A DNA stretch of 59,469 nucleotides, from NCBI RefSeq assembly GCF_014647915.1, contig NZ_BMQC01000022.1:314-59782 (forward strand), in the 5' to 3' direction. The translations under genes and the position numbers were made by a program. How positions within the stretch are numbered: position 1 is the first letter of the stretch; each line of letters opens with the position of its first letter. This document shows positions 47,780-56,177 of this stretch, piece after piece. The notes beneath the pieces were generated by a model. It had not been told where the DNA came from. It saw only the letters and a program-made list of their open reading frames with translations, and ran no database searches. Origin of the DNA: Pilimelia terevasa. GTDB lineage: Bacteria > Actinomycetota > Actinomycetes > Mycobacteriales > Micromonosporaceae.

Positions 47780-47880
47780 CGAATCGTCCGGCCGAAGACC
47801 GCCGGACCCCGGAGCCGGCCGGCCTCCCGGGTGCGAGCGATGACGGCCGCTGACACGTGGCGCGGAAAGGTGTTGGCCCC

Positions 47881-48162
47881 ATGGGTGCACTCAAGCCTTG
47901 GCACATTCTCGTCCTGGTGGCGGTGCTGGTTCTGCTGTTCGGCGCCAAGCGGCTGCCCGACGCCGCCCGCGCGCTCGGCCGGTCGCTGCGGATCATGAAG
48001 GCCGAGACGAAGGACCTGGTCGACTCGTCCAAGGACGACCTGGCCGAGAAGGCCGACGCGCAGGCGGCCCGGCAGCCGCTGCACGACGACCGTCCGGCTG
48101 ACCGGCCGCCGGCGGCGCAGGGCGAGGTCATCGACCCCGTGCAGCGCACCCGCGACCGCTGA
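47881..48162 (+). CDS. tatA: Twin-arginine translocase subunit TatA
   Basis: A 93-residue Tat pore component. [20 protein letters not shown] forms the short membrane helix, followed by the [19 protein letters not shown] hinge and amphipathic helix, and an acidic disordered tail. ATG 47881 is preferred over GTG 47857 because the family starts right at the membrane helix. With tatC 22 nt downstream it supplies the core of the Tat export system for folded proteins. Confidence 0.96.
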   Translation: MGALKPWHILVLVAVLVLLFGAKRLPDAARALGRSLRIMKAETKDLVDSSKDDLAEKADAQAARQPLHDDRPADRPPAAQGEVIDPVQRTRDR

Positions 48163-48184
48163 CCGGCCGAATAACGAGATTTCC

Positions 48185-49135
48185 ATGGCATTCGGCCTGC
48201 GTCGGCGCGACGCCAGCAAGTTCACGCGGGCGGCCGACGGCTCGATGACGCTCGTCGAGCACATCCGCGAACTCCGCGACCGCCTCTTCTGGGCTGCGCT
48301 GGCCATCGCAGTCGGCTTCGGCATCGGCCTCTGGACCTCCGGCAGGGTGCTGGAGTTCTTACAGGAGCCGTACTGCAACCTGCCCAGCTCCCTCGACGCT
48401 GCGGGGGTGTGCCGGTTCGTCCAGCTCGGTCCGGCCGACGTCTTCCTGCTGAAGCTGAAGGTGGCGCTCTGGGTCGGGTTGATCGTGGCAGCGCCGGTGT
48501 GGCTGTACCAGCTCTGGGCGTTCATCGCGCCCGGACTGCACCGGCACGAGCGGCGGTACGCCTACGCCTTCACCGCGATGGCGGCCCCGCTGTTCGGCGC
48601 CGGGGCGGTGCTGGCGTTCTTCGTCGTGGAGAAGGGCCTCGAGTTCCTCATGGGGCTCACCGACAGCAACATCAGCACGACCCTGGAGATGACCCGGTAC
48701 GTCTCGTTCGTCACCAACCTTGTGTTGATCTTCGGGGTGGCTTTCGAGTTCCCGCTGGTGGCGGTCATGCTCAACGTGGTGGGAGTCGCCAGTGGACGCC
48801 GGCTGCTGGGCTGGTGGCGGCCGGTGGTCTTCCTGTTCTTCGTGTTCGCCGCCGTGGTCACCCCGACGCCGGACCCGTTCGGCATGACCGCCCTCGCGCT
48901 GTGCCTGTCGGTGCTCTACTTCCTCGCGGTGGGCTTCGCCCTGCTCAATGACCGGCGCCGCCGCCGCAAGGAGAAGGCGGCGCCAGAGTGGGATGACGAC
49001 GAGGTGTCGCCTCTGGCGGGCACCACACCGGAGGAGATCCCGGCGTCCGAGCCCTATTCTGTGGCACCTGTACCGGCGTCCGAGTTCACGCATCGGCCGT
49101 TGCCGGTGGAGGCCCGCTATGACGAAGTAACCTGA
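48185..49135 (+). CDS. tatC: Twin-arginine translocase subunit TatC
   Basis: A 316-residue, six-helix membrane protein that reads the twin-arginine signal. MTLVEHIRELRDRLFWA is the conserved N-terminal signature; the first loop has FLQEPYC...LGPADVFLLKLKVALWVGL, and the helix-3 motif FPLVAV and TPTPDPFGMTALALCLSVLY are typical. A C-terminal cytoplasmic tail of about 70 acidic and Pro-rich residues extends beyond the last helix. Same order as in mycobacteria (pafC-tatA-tatC-helY). Confidence 0.96.
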   Translation: MAFGLRRRDASKFTRAADGSMTLVEHIRELRDRLFWAALAIAVGFGIGLWTSGRVLEFLQEPYCNLPSSLDAAGVCRFVQLGPADVFLLKLKVALWVGLIVAAPVWLYQLWAFIAPGLHRHERRYAYAFTAMAAPLFGAGAVLAFFVVEKGLEFLMGLTDSNISTTLEMTRYVSFVTNLVLIFGVAFEFPLVAVMLNVVGVASGRRLLGWWRPVVFLFFVFAAVVTPTPDPFGMTALALCLSVLYFLAVGFALLNDRRRRRKEKAAPEWDDDEVSPLAGTTPEEIPASEPYSVAPVPASEFTHRPLPVEARYDEVT

Positions 49136-49173
49136 TCGTTTTGAGTGTGGTGGGATTCCTGTGCGTGGCGGCT

Positions 49174-49193
49174 GCGGCCGCCCCTGCGGCCGC
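49174..49193. terminator. Hairpin after tatC
   Basis: GCGGCCGC-CCCT-GCGGCCGC, an 8-bp stem 38 nt past the tatC stop, without a T-run. The rest of 49136-49384 is unusually AT-rich for this window, especially 49285-49384, and holds no convincing gene. Confidence 0.4.
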
Positions 49194-49384
49194 GATGGAT
49201 CGGGTTCCTGACAGTTCGATTCACGGTCCGTACTTTGTGGAATTTCGTGGACGGGGCTGCCTCCGGTTGCGATGAGAGGACTCCCGGGCTCGACGGAAAT
49301 CGGATCACGCGTTTTCGCGGTTGTTCCGTGAACAAGAGTGTATGTACAGAAATCAAGAATGTGTGAATGTTGGCTTTCGGTGGA

Positions 49385-50113
49385 TCACCAGTCGCCGGAG
49401 ACCAGCCCCGTCATCCGCGGGACAGCGGCGAGTTGACGCGCGGACACCGGCGTTGCCGGCAGGACCACTGCGGTACAGCCGACCGCGGCCGCGCCCGCGT
49501 CGACCAGGCTGTCGCCGATCATGAGTGTGCGTTCAGGGTCGACGCGTAGCGCGCCGACCGCCCGGTAGAAGATTGCCGGGTCCGGCTTGAGGCGGCCGAC
49601 CTCGTACGACAGGGTCCACGCGTCCACGAGGTCGGCCAGCCCCCACGCGCCCAGGTGGGGGCGGATGTCGAAGCCGATGTTGCTGACCACCCCGACCGCG
49701 ATGCCCGCCGCCCGCAGCGCCCGCAGCGTGGCGCCGGTGTCCGGGTAGGGGTGCCAGCAGGCGGTGTCGAGCAGCCGGGCGTACAGCGCCTCGGGCAGTC
49801 CGTCGATGCCGCACTCGACGGTCGCGGCCAGTCCCGTGTACGCGGCCCGGTGGGCGTGCGGGTCGAGGTCCCGGTCGGCCCAGTACTCGGCCAGGTGCGG
49901 CGGGATCCGCTCGGGTACCGGGCCGCCCGCCCGGCCCGCCGTGGTGAACCGGTCGGCCAGGCCGGTCGCCCGCCCCCGGTCCAGCGTGTGGCCGCACGCG
50001 GCGGCGGCGCCGGTCACCCAGGTCACCGGGTCCTCGACCTGGGCGAGGGTGCCGTGGAAGTCGAACAGCACGGCGTCGTACGGGCGGGGGGACAGCTCGG
50101 CGGGTTCCGGCAC
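49385..50113 (-). CDS. HAD-superfamily hydrolase
   Basis: A 242-residue HAD-IA-type protein. Motif I reads AVLFDFHGTL: the nucleophile Asp is present, but the usual second Asp (DxD) is His, so a classical phosphatase mechanism is not certain. Motif II is VGVVSNIG, motif III the Lys in VGRLKPDPAIFYRA, and motif IV MIGDSLVDAGAA. The helical cap lies between motifs I and II. GTG 50113 fits a leaderless -10 box 7 nt upstream; earlier in-frame starts overlap the promoter. Substrate unknown. Confidence 0.88.
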   Translation of the reverse strand: MPEPAELSPRPYDAVLFDFHGTLAQVEDPVTWVTGAAAACGHTLDRGRATGLADRFTTAGRAGGPVPERIPPHLAEYWADRDLDPHAHRAAYTGLAATVECGIDGLPEALYARLLDTACWHPYPDTGATLRALRAAGIAVGVVSNIGFDIRPHLGAWGLADLVDAWTLSYEVGRLKPDPAIFYRAVGALRVDPERTLMIGDSLVDAGAAAVGCTAVVLPATPVSARQLAAVPRMTGLVSGDW

Positions 50114-50120
50114 GCCGTGC

Positions 50121-50126
50121 ACCCTA
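50121..50126 (-). promoter_or_regulatory. -10 box (TAGGGT) of the leaderless HAD gene
   Basis: On the minus strand TAGGGT ends 7 nt before GTG 50113. Confidence 0.5.
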
Positions 50127-50214
50127 TCTAGTCGGGCGGTCCAGCAGAAAACGATCACCGCCGGCGGCCTGCGGTGATCGCCCGCCCGCACTCGGCAGGG
50201 GGTGCGGGAGCCAC

Positions 50215-50220
50215 TACGCT
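50215..50220 (+). promoter_or_regulatory. -10 box (TACGCT) of helY
   Basis: TACGCT ends 6 nt before ATG 50227. GGGAGG fills the gap but touches the ATG, too close to act as a Shine-Dalgarno. Confidence 0.45.
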
Positions 50221-50226
50221 GGGAGG

Positions 50227-52968
50227 ATGACATCGCCGGCCGAGCGGTACGCAGCGGCGCGCCAACGGGCGGCGTACGACGCCGCCTTCCCGGCGCTGGC
50301 CGACTTCCTCCCCACCCGCGAGTTCGATCTGGACGACTTCCAGCGGGAGGCCTGCGAGGCGCTGGAGGGCGGCAGCGGTGTCCTGGTGTGCGCGCCGACG
50401 GGCGCCGGCAAGACCGTCGTGGGGGAGTTCGCGGTGCACCTGGCGCTGCGGCAGCGCCGCAAGTGCTTCTACACCACGCCGATCAAGGCGCTGTCCAACC
50501 AGAAGTACCACGACCTGGTGGCGCAGTGCGGCCCGACCAACGTCGGGCTGCTGACCGGCGACAACGCCGTCAACGGCGACGCGCCCGTGGTGGTGATGAC
50601 CACCGAGGTGCTGCGCAACATGCTGTACGCCGGCTCCCCGGCGCTGGAGGGCCTGTCGTACGTGGTCATGGACGAGGTGCACTACCTCGCCGACCGGCTG
50701 CGCGGCGCCGTCTGGGAGGAGGTCATCATCCACCTGCCGCCATCGGTGACGGTGGTGTCGCTGTCGGCGACGGTGTCCAACGCCGAGGAGTTCGCCGACT
50801 GGCTGGTGACGGTCCGCGGCGAGACGAAGGTGATCGTCAGCGAGCACCGACCGGTGCCCCTGTGGCCGCACATGCTGGTCAACCGGCGGATGTTCGACCT
50901 GTTCCACGACGCCGACGCGGCCCGCTCGCACGAGGTGCACCCGGAGCTGCTGCGCTACAGCCGGGAGGCGCTGCGCCGCGTCGACGCGCTGCCGGCCCGC
51001 GGCCGTCCGGGGCGGGGCCGCCGCTGGCAGCCGCCGCCGCGCCCGGAGGTGGTCGACCGGCTGGACCGGGCCGACCTGCTGCCGGCGATCGTGTTCATCT
51101 TCAGCCGGGCCGGCTGCGACGCGGCCGTGCAGCAGTGCCTGGCGGCGGGGCTGCGGCTGACCACGCCCGACGAGCGCGCCGAGATCCGGGAGATCGTCGA
51201 GCGGCGCGGCCGCGACATCCCGCACGAGGACCTGGCCGCGCTGGGGTACTGGGAGTGGCGCGATGGCCTGGAGCGCGGCGTGGCCGCCCACCACGCCGGG
51301 ATGCTGCCGGCGTTCAAGGAGACCGTGGAGGAGCTGTTCGTCCGCGGTCTGGTCAAGGCGGTGTTCGCGACCGAGACCCTGGCGCTGGGCATCAACATGC
51401 CCGCGCGGTGCGTGGTGCTGGAGCGGCTGGTCAAGTTCAACGGCGAGGCCCACGTGGACCTGACGCCGGGGGAGTACACGCAGCTCACCGGCCGGGCCGG
51501 ACGCCGGGGGATCGACGTGGAGGGCCACGCGGTGGTCCTGTGGTCGCCGGAGGTGGACCCGCGGCACGTCGCCGGCCTGGCCTCGACCCGCACGTACCCG
51601 CTGCGGTCGAGTTTCCGCCCCTCCTACAACATGGCGGTCAACCTGGTCGGCTCGGTGGGCGCGGCCACGGCCCGGGAGCTGCTGGAGTCGTCGTTCGCGC
51701 AGTTCCAGGCCGACCGGTCGGTGGTGGGGCTGGCCCGCCAGGTGCAGCAGAACCAGGCGGCGATGGACGCCTACCACGCCGAGGCCGACTGCCACCACGG
51801 CGACTTCGCCGGGTACTTCGCGATCCGGGTGGCGATCGCCGACCGCGAGCGGGAGCTGGCCCGCGCCTCCCAGGAGCAGCGGCGGGCGGCCGCGGTCGAC
51901 GCCCTGCGCGCCCTGCGGCCCGGCGACGTGGTGATGGTGCCGGCGGGTCGCCGGGCCGGCCTGGCGGTCGTCCTGGACCCGGGCACGGCGCACCTGGGGG
52001 ACCCGCGGCCGATGGTCCTCACCGAGGACCGGTGGGCCGGCCGGCTCTCCAGCGCCGACTTCGTCAGCCCGGTCGCCGTGCTGGACCGGCTGCCGGTACC
52101 CAGGAATTTCCAGGCCCGCAGCCCCGCCGCCCGCCGCGACCTGGCCGCGGCGCTGCGCCGGCTGGACGTGCCGCGCCGGACGGGCCGCCGCGGCGGCCGG
52201 TCCCGGGCCGGCGACGACGAGGTCCTGGCGGGGTTGCGCGGCCAACTGCGCCGCCACCCCTGCCACGCGTGCGCCGACCGGGAGGAGCACGCCCGCTGGG
52301 CGGAGCGCCGGCACCGGCTGGACCGCGACACCCAGAGCCTGCGCGACAAGGTCGCCCACCGGACGAACTCCCTGGCCCGCACGTTCGACCGGGTGTGCGC
52401 CGTGCTCGCCGAGCGCGGCTACCTGGCCCCGGACGGGGACGGCGGCCAGGCGGTGACCGACGCCGGGCGGATGCTGTCGCGGATCTGGACCGAGACCGAC
52501 CTGCTGGCCGCCGAGTGCGTGCGGGCCGGGGTGTGGGACGGGCTCCCGCCGGCCGACCTGGCCGCGGCGGTGTCGATCCTCGTCTACGAGGCCCGCCGGG
52601 AGTCCGAGGACCGCGTCTCGCTGCCCCGCGGCGCCGTCGCCGACGCGGTGGAGGCGACCCTGCGACTGTGGGGGGAGGTCCGGGCGCTGGAGGGCCGGCA
52701 CGGCCTGGAGCTGACCCGCGAGCCCGACCTGGGGTTCGTCTGGCCGGTCTACCGCTGGGCGCGGGGCGAGCCGCTGGCCAAGGTCCTGGCCAGCCACCCC
52801 GACGGCGACATGCCGGCGGGCGACTTCGTCCGCTGGACCCGCCAGGTCCTCGACCTGCTCGGCCAGGTCACGGAGGCCGCGGGGGCGTCCCCGGGGCTGC
52901 GCGCGGCCGCCCGCGAGGCGATGGGCGCGGTCCGGCGGGGCGTCCTGGCGTACTCGGCGATGGGCTGA
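50227..52968 (+). CDS. helY: Ski2/Mtr4-type DEVH helicase HelY
   Basis: A 913-residue superfamily-2 helicase, probably acting on RNA or structured nucleic acid; the bacterial substrate is not settled. Walker A APTGAGKT is at 57-64, the DEVH box at 149-152 (VMDEVHYLAD), motif III LSATVSN, motif V ATETLALGINMPAR and motif VI QLTGRAGRRGID. A winged helix and a DSHCT-type C-terminal helical domain follow, as in Mtr4. It corresponds to Rv2092c, with the same neighbours. ATG 50227 is leaderless. Confidence 0.95.
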   Translation: MTSPAERYAAARQRAAYDAAFPALADFLPTREFDLDDFQREACEALEGGSGVLVCAPTGAGKTVVGEFAVHLALRQRRKCFYTTPIKALSNQKYHDLVAQCGPTNVGLLTGDNAVNGDAPVVVMTTEVLRNMLYAGSPALEGLSYVVMDEVHYLADRLRGAVWEEVIIHLPPSVTVVSLSATVSNAEEFADWLVTVRGETKVIVSEHRPVPLWPHMLVNRRMFDLFHDADAARSHEVHPELLRYSREALRRVDALPARGRPGRGRRWQPPPRPEVVDRLDRADLLPAIVFIFSRAGCDAAVQQCLAAGLRLTTPDERAEIREIVERRGRDIPHEDLAALGYWEWRDGLERGVAAHHAGMLPAFKETVEELFVRGLVKAVFATETLALGINMPARCVVLERLVKFNGEAHVDLTPGEYTQLTGRAGRRGIDVEGHAVVLWSPEVDPRHVAGLASTRTYPLRSSFRPSYNMAVNLVGSVGAATARELLESSFAQFQADRSVVGLARQVQQNQAAMDAYHAEADCHHGDFAGYFAIRVAIADRERELARASQEQRRAAAVDALRALRPGDVVMVPAGRRAGLAVVLDPGTAHLGDPRPMVLTEDRWAGRLSSADFVSPVAVLDRLPVPRNFQARSPAARRDLAAALRRLDVPRRTGRRGGRSRAGDDEVLAGLRGQLRRHPCHACADREEHARWAERRHRLDRDTQSLRDKVAHRTNSLARTFDRVCAVLAERGYLAPDGDGGQAVTDAGRMLSRIWTETDLLAAECVRAGVWDGLPPADLAAAVSILVYEARRESEDRVSLPRGAVADAVEATLRLWGEVRALEGRHGLELTREPDLGFVWPVYRWARGEPLAKVLASHPDGDMPAGDFVRWTRQVLDLLGQVTEAAGASPGLRAAAREAMGAVRRGVLAYSAMG

Positions 52969-53097
52969 CACCGCCGCCGACCCGCGCCGGCCACAGTCCG
53001 GTCAAGATCAGATATCGACCGGTCCCGCTGTACTGGTGACGCGTCTCACAGGTGAGGCCGCCCATGCGCGGGTGGTCGGGCGGAGAGGCGGCGGTAC

Positions 53098-53517
53098 ATG
53101 GAGATGTTCGAGGCGTTCGGCGCGCTGAACTGGCTGGCGGTGGTCCTGGCGGCCCTGTCCCACTTCGCGGTCGGCTACCTCTGGTACCACCAGAAGGTGT
53201 TCGGCGCCCGCTGGGCGGAACTGGCCGGTGTGGACACCGGAAGCGAGGGCACAGCTCTGGGCGTCCTGTTCGCCAGGCTCGGCGTGGTGGCGCTCGCGAC
53301 CGCCGCGACCCTCGGGGCGCTGATGATCGCCACCGGCACCGGCGGGGTGGCCGGCGGGTTCGCGTTCTGCGCCGTGGTCGGGCTGGTGCTGCGCGCGGGC
53401 GCGCACGTCGTCCACAACGGCTTCGCCCGGCGGCCGGGGGCGCTGACGCTGCTCGACGGCGCCCACGACGTCCTCGCCTGCGCGGTGATGGGCGCCATCC
53501 TCGGCATCTGGACCTGA
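53098..53517 (+). CDS. DUF1761 family membrane protein
   Basis: A 139-residue protein with about four membrane helices. LNWLAVVLAALSHFAVGYLW followed by YHQKVFGARW is the DUF1761 N-terminal signature, and VHNGFARRPGALTLLDGAHD lies before the last helix. Function unknown. ATG 53098 follows GGAGAGG. It is 129 bp after helY, on its own. Confidence 0.85.
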   Translation: MEMFEAFGALNWLAVVLAALSHFAVGYLWYHQKVFGARWAELAGVDTGSEGTALGVLFARLGVVALATAATLGALMIATGTGGVAGGFAFCAVVGLVLRAGAHVVHNGFARRPGALTLLDGAHDVLACAVMGAILGIWT

Positions 53518-53528
53518 ACCCCGCCGCC

Positions 53529-53562
53529 GCGGCCCCGGCGCCCGCGCGCCGACCGGGGCCGC
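53529..53562. terminator. Hairpin between convergent genes
   Basis: GCGGCCCCGG (53529-53538) pairs with CCGGGGCCGC (53553-53562), 14-nt loop, between the DUF1761 and exonuclease genes. Confidence 0.55.
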
Positions 53563-53581
53563 CCGGGTCTCATTCGCGCCG

Positions 53582-54502
53582 TCAGGCCCGGGCGGTGACC
53601 AGCGCGTCGACCAGGCGGCGGGCCGGGCCGGCGATGTTCCACCGCGCCGCCAGCGCCACGAGCCGGTCGGCGTCGGCCGGCGCCGCCGGCAGGTCCGGGT
53701 CGTGCGCCGGCAGCGGCAGGTCGCGGACCACCCGCACCACCTGCGGCGCCACCGCGAGGTACCCGGTGGCGGCGATCAGCTTCGCGCGCAGGCCGGGCGC
53801 GAAGGCGGCCGCGTCGTCGTCCAGGGCGGCGAGGATGCCGGCGAGGCTGCCGTACCGGTCGATGAGCCGCGCGGCGGTCTTCTCACCCACCCCGGCCACC
53901 CCCGGCAGCCCGTCGGACGGGTCGCCGCGCAGCGCGGCGAAGTCGGCGTACGCCGCCGCCGGGACGCCGTACCGCGCGCGGACGGCCGCGTCGTCGCAGT
54001 CCTCCAGCCTGGCGACGCCGCGCCCGCAGTACAGCAGCCGGACCCCGCGCCCGTCGTCGACGAGCTGGAACAGGTCCCGGTCGCCGGAGACCACCTCGAC
54101 GGGCGCCGCGGCCGCGGTGGCCAGGGTGCCGAGCACGTCGTCGGCCTCGTAGCCGGCGACGCCGAAGGCGCTGATGCCGACCGCGGCCAGCACCTCCAGC
54201 AGGACCAGCACCTGCGGGGCCAGCCCGTCGGGGACCTCCTCCCGGTCGCCGGAGGCCACCCGGTGGGTCTTGTAGGTCGGCAGCAGCGCCACCCGGAAGG
54301 CCGGCCGCCAGTCGGCGTCCAGCGCGCACACGACCCGGTCGGGGCGGCGGGTGCGGATCAGGGTGGCGAGCATGTCGCAGAACCCGCGCACGGCGTTCAC
54401 CGGCTCGCCGGCGTCGGTGCGCGCGGCGGCCTCGGGAATCCCGTGGTAGGCGCGGAAGTACAGGCTGGGCGCGTCGACGGCGAGCAGCGGGCGTCGGGTC
54501 AC
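53582..54502 (-). CDS. 5'-3' exonuclease (flap nuclease, PolA exo domain family)
   Basis: A 306-residue stand-alone 5' nuclease: metal-binding Asp10 (LLAVDAPS), the arch region with LPTYKTHR, GYEADDVLGTL and SGDRDLFQL acidic clusters, and the helix-3-turn-helix DGLPGVAGVGEKTAARLI that grips the DNA. It would remove flaps or RNA primers next to PolA. It matches Rv2090, a neighbour of helY in M. tuberculosis. GTG 54502 is leaderless. Confidence 0.92.
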   Translation of the reverse strand: MTRRPLLAVDAPSLYFRAYHGIPEAAARTDAGEPVNAVRGFCDMLATLIRTRRPDRVVCALDADWRPAFRVALLPTYKTHRVASGDREEVPDGLAPQVLVLLEVLAAVGISAFGVAGYEADDVLGTLATAAAAPVEVVSGDRDLFQLVDDGRGVRLLYCGRGVARLEDCDDAAVRARYGVPAAAYADFAALRGDPSDGLPGVAGVGEKTAARLIDRYGSLAGILAALDDDAAAFAPGLRAKLIAATGYLAVAPQVVRVVRDLPLPAHDPDLPAAPADADRLVALAARWNIAGPARRLVDALVTARA

Positions 54503-54508
54503 CCGCCG

Positions 54509-54514
54509 ATCCTA
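54509..54514 (-). promoter_or_regulatory. -10 box (TAGGAT) of the leaderless exonuclease gene
   Basis: On the minus strand TAGGAT ends 6 nt before GTG 54502. Confidence 0.5.
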
Positions 54515-54613
54515 GGCGCTCGCCCGGCCGCCGCGGGTCGACCGCCGCGCCGCGCTCCCCGCCGAACCCGTGCCGCCGCTGCTGCCCGACGACAGAGTGC
54601 CGGGTCCGCCGCC

Positions 54614-55393
54614 TCAGTGGTGGAAGCGCGGCGGGCGGCGCTCCAGGAACGCCGTCAACCCCTCGTGGACGTCCCCGTCGGTGCGGGAGCGCCGCTCCCA
54701 CGGCGCGGCGGCCGCCGCCGGATCCCGGCCCGCCTCGAACGCGCGCAGCACGTCGGCGGCCGCGCCGAGCGTCTGCGCCGAGTTCGCCGCCAGCCCCGCC
54801 GCGAACTCGCACGCCCGCGCCCGCACGTCCCGGTCGACGACCTCGTCCACCAGGCCGTACGCGTACGCCCGCGCCGCGTCGACCGCCGCCGCGCTGTACA
54901 GCAGGTACTTCGCCCGCGCCGGCCCGACGAGCTGCGCCAGCCGGACCGTCGCCGACGCCGGGTACACCACGCCCAGCCGCGCCGGCGGCACCGCGAAGTA
55001 CGCGCCGGCCGCCGCGAACCGCAGGTCGCAGGCCACCGCAAGCTGCGCGCCGCCGCCCACGCACGCCCCGTCGACCGCCGCGACCGTCGGCCGCGGGAAA
55101 CCCGCCAGCGCCTCCTCGGCCGCGACGTTCACCGCGTGGAACGCGTCGGCGTCGGCCGGGTGGGCGTACGTCGCCCGCAGCTCCTCGATGTCGGCCCCGG
55201 CGCAGAACGTCGCGCCCGCGCCGGTGAGCACCAGCGCCCGCACCCGCGGGTCGGCGGCCAGTTCGTCGAGCAGCTTGGGCAGCGCGGCCCACATGTCGCC
55301 GGTCAGCGCGTTGCGCCGCGCCGGCCGGTCCAGGGTCAGGACGGCGACGCCGTCGTCGCCGATGTCGGTGTGCAGCGTCGCGTCCATGGTCAC
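54614..55393 (-). CDS. Crotonase-fold protein annotated as enoyl-CoA hydratase, catalytic Glu residues replaced
   Basis: A 259-residue crotonase: LTLDRPARRNALTGDMW, the oxyanion-hole stretches FCAGADIEEL and DGACVGGGAQLAVACDLRFA, then FAVPPARLGVVYPASATVRL. In true hydratases the second stretch has Glu (GGGCEL) and the third has PE; here they are Gln and Pro. Coenzyme A binding is likely but hydration is doubtful; isomerase, hydrolase or other crotonase chemistry is possible. GTG 55393 overlaps the DUF2238 stop as GTGA; an ATG at 55387 two codons later is an alternative. Confidence 0.85.
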   Translation of the reverse strand: MTMDATLHTDIGDDGVAVLTLDRPARRNALTGDMWAALPKLLDELAADPRVRALVLTGAGATFCAGADIEELRATYAHPADADAFHAVNVAAEEALAGFPRPTVAAVDGACVGGGAQLAVACDLRFAAAGAYFAVPPARLGVVYPASATVRLAQLVGPARAKYLLYSAAAVDAARAYAYGLVDEVVDRDVRARACEFAAGLAANSAQTLGAAADVLRAFEAGRDPAAAAAPWERRSRTDGDVHEGLTAFLERRPPRFHH

Positions 55394-56073
55394 ATCCGCA
55401 GGTCGACGGTGGCGGGAACGGTGAGGGCGCGCAGTTGGCGGTCGTGCGCGCGGCTGAGCAGCAGCAGCGACGCGACCGCGCCGCACAGGGCCAGGAACAT
55501 GTCCCACTGGGTGTCCCACACGTCGCCCTGGGTGGCCAGGAAGTCGTCGGCGGCCGCCCCGCCGATCACCGCCGACCACCACTCGACCATCTCGAAGAAG
55601 GCGCTGAACGCCAGGCAGGCGCACACCACCAGCGGCGCCAGCCACCGGCTGCCGCGCAGCGGCGAGGTCCGTACCAGCAGCTCGCGCACCAGCACGGCGG
55701 GCACGAACCCCTGCACGACGTGGCCGATCCGGTCGTACGGATTGCGGGACAGGTCGAAGACGTCCCGCAGCCAGTTCCCGACCGGCGTGCGCGCGTACGT
55801 CCAGTGGCCGCCCACGATCAGCACCAGCGCGTGCGCGGCCAGCAGCGCGCACAGCAGCGTCGTCAGCGGGAACCTCCGCCACGTCAGCAGCAGCACCGGC
55901 ACCGCGACGATCACCCACACCGTTTCCAGCAGCCAGGTCAGCCGGCTGTACGGGGCGATCCCCGACACCACCAGCGCCACCACCACGACCCCGAGCAGGA
56001 CGCGCGGCGCGCGCCGGCCACCGCCCGCGCCCCTGGCACGCCCGACCCGCCCGACCGTCCCCGTACCACCCAT
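55390..56073 (-). CDS. DUF2238 (YjdF-like) membrane protein
   Basis: A 227-residue integral membrane protein with about six helices. GHWTYARTPVGNWLRDVFDL, RNPYDRIGHVVQGFVPA, FFEMVEWWSAVIGG and QGDVWDTQWDM are DUF2238/YjdF signatures; the conserved charged residues lie near helix ends. Function unknown. ATG 56073 follows GGAG; a GTG at 56079 is possible since TAGCGT (56085-56090) lies just upstream. Coupled to the crotonase gene by GTGA. Confidence 0.87.
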   Translation of the reverse strand: MGGTGTVGRVGRARGAGGGRRAPRVLLGVVVVALVVSGIAPYSRLTWLLETVWVIVAVPVLLLTWRRFPLTTLLCALLAAHALVLIVGGHWTYARTPVGNWLRDVFDLSRNPYDRIGHVVQGFVPAVLVRELLVRTSPLRGSRWLAPLVVCACLAFSAFFEMVEWWSAVIGGAAADDFLATQGDVWDTQWDMFLALCGAVASLLLLSRAHDRQLRALTVPATVDLRM

Positions 56074-56165
56074 GATCACTCCAGACGCTACCCCGACCGC
56101 CCCGCTCCCGGGCCCGGCCGCCGCCGGCCACCCGGCCGCCGCCACCCCACCGCGTAAACGAGCGT

Positions 56166-56171
56166 TAAGGT
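56166..56171 (+). promoter_or_regulatory. -10 box (TAAGGT) of the leaderless acyl-CoA dehydrogenase gene
   Basis: TAAGGT ends 6 nt before GTG 56178, in a short AT-rich patch. Confidence 0.5.
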
Positions 56172-56177
56172 GGCAGG

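Noticed and set aside
49145-49366. A 73-codon ORF after tatC
   Set aside because: It lacks the third-position GC bias of real genes here and has no ribosome site; it includes the tatC hairpin.
50155-52971. A 938-codon minus-strand frame antisense to helY
   Set aside because: Repetitive Val/Arg/His/Gln-rich shadow; helY on the plus strand has every helicase motif.
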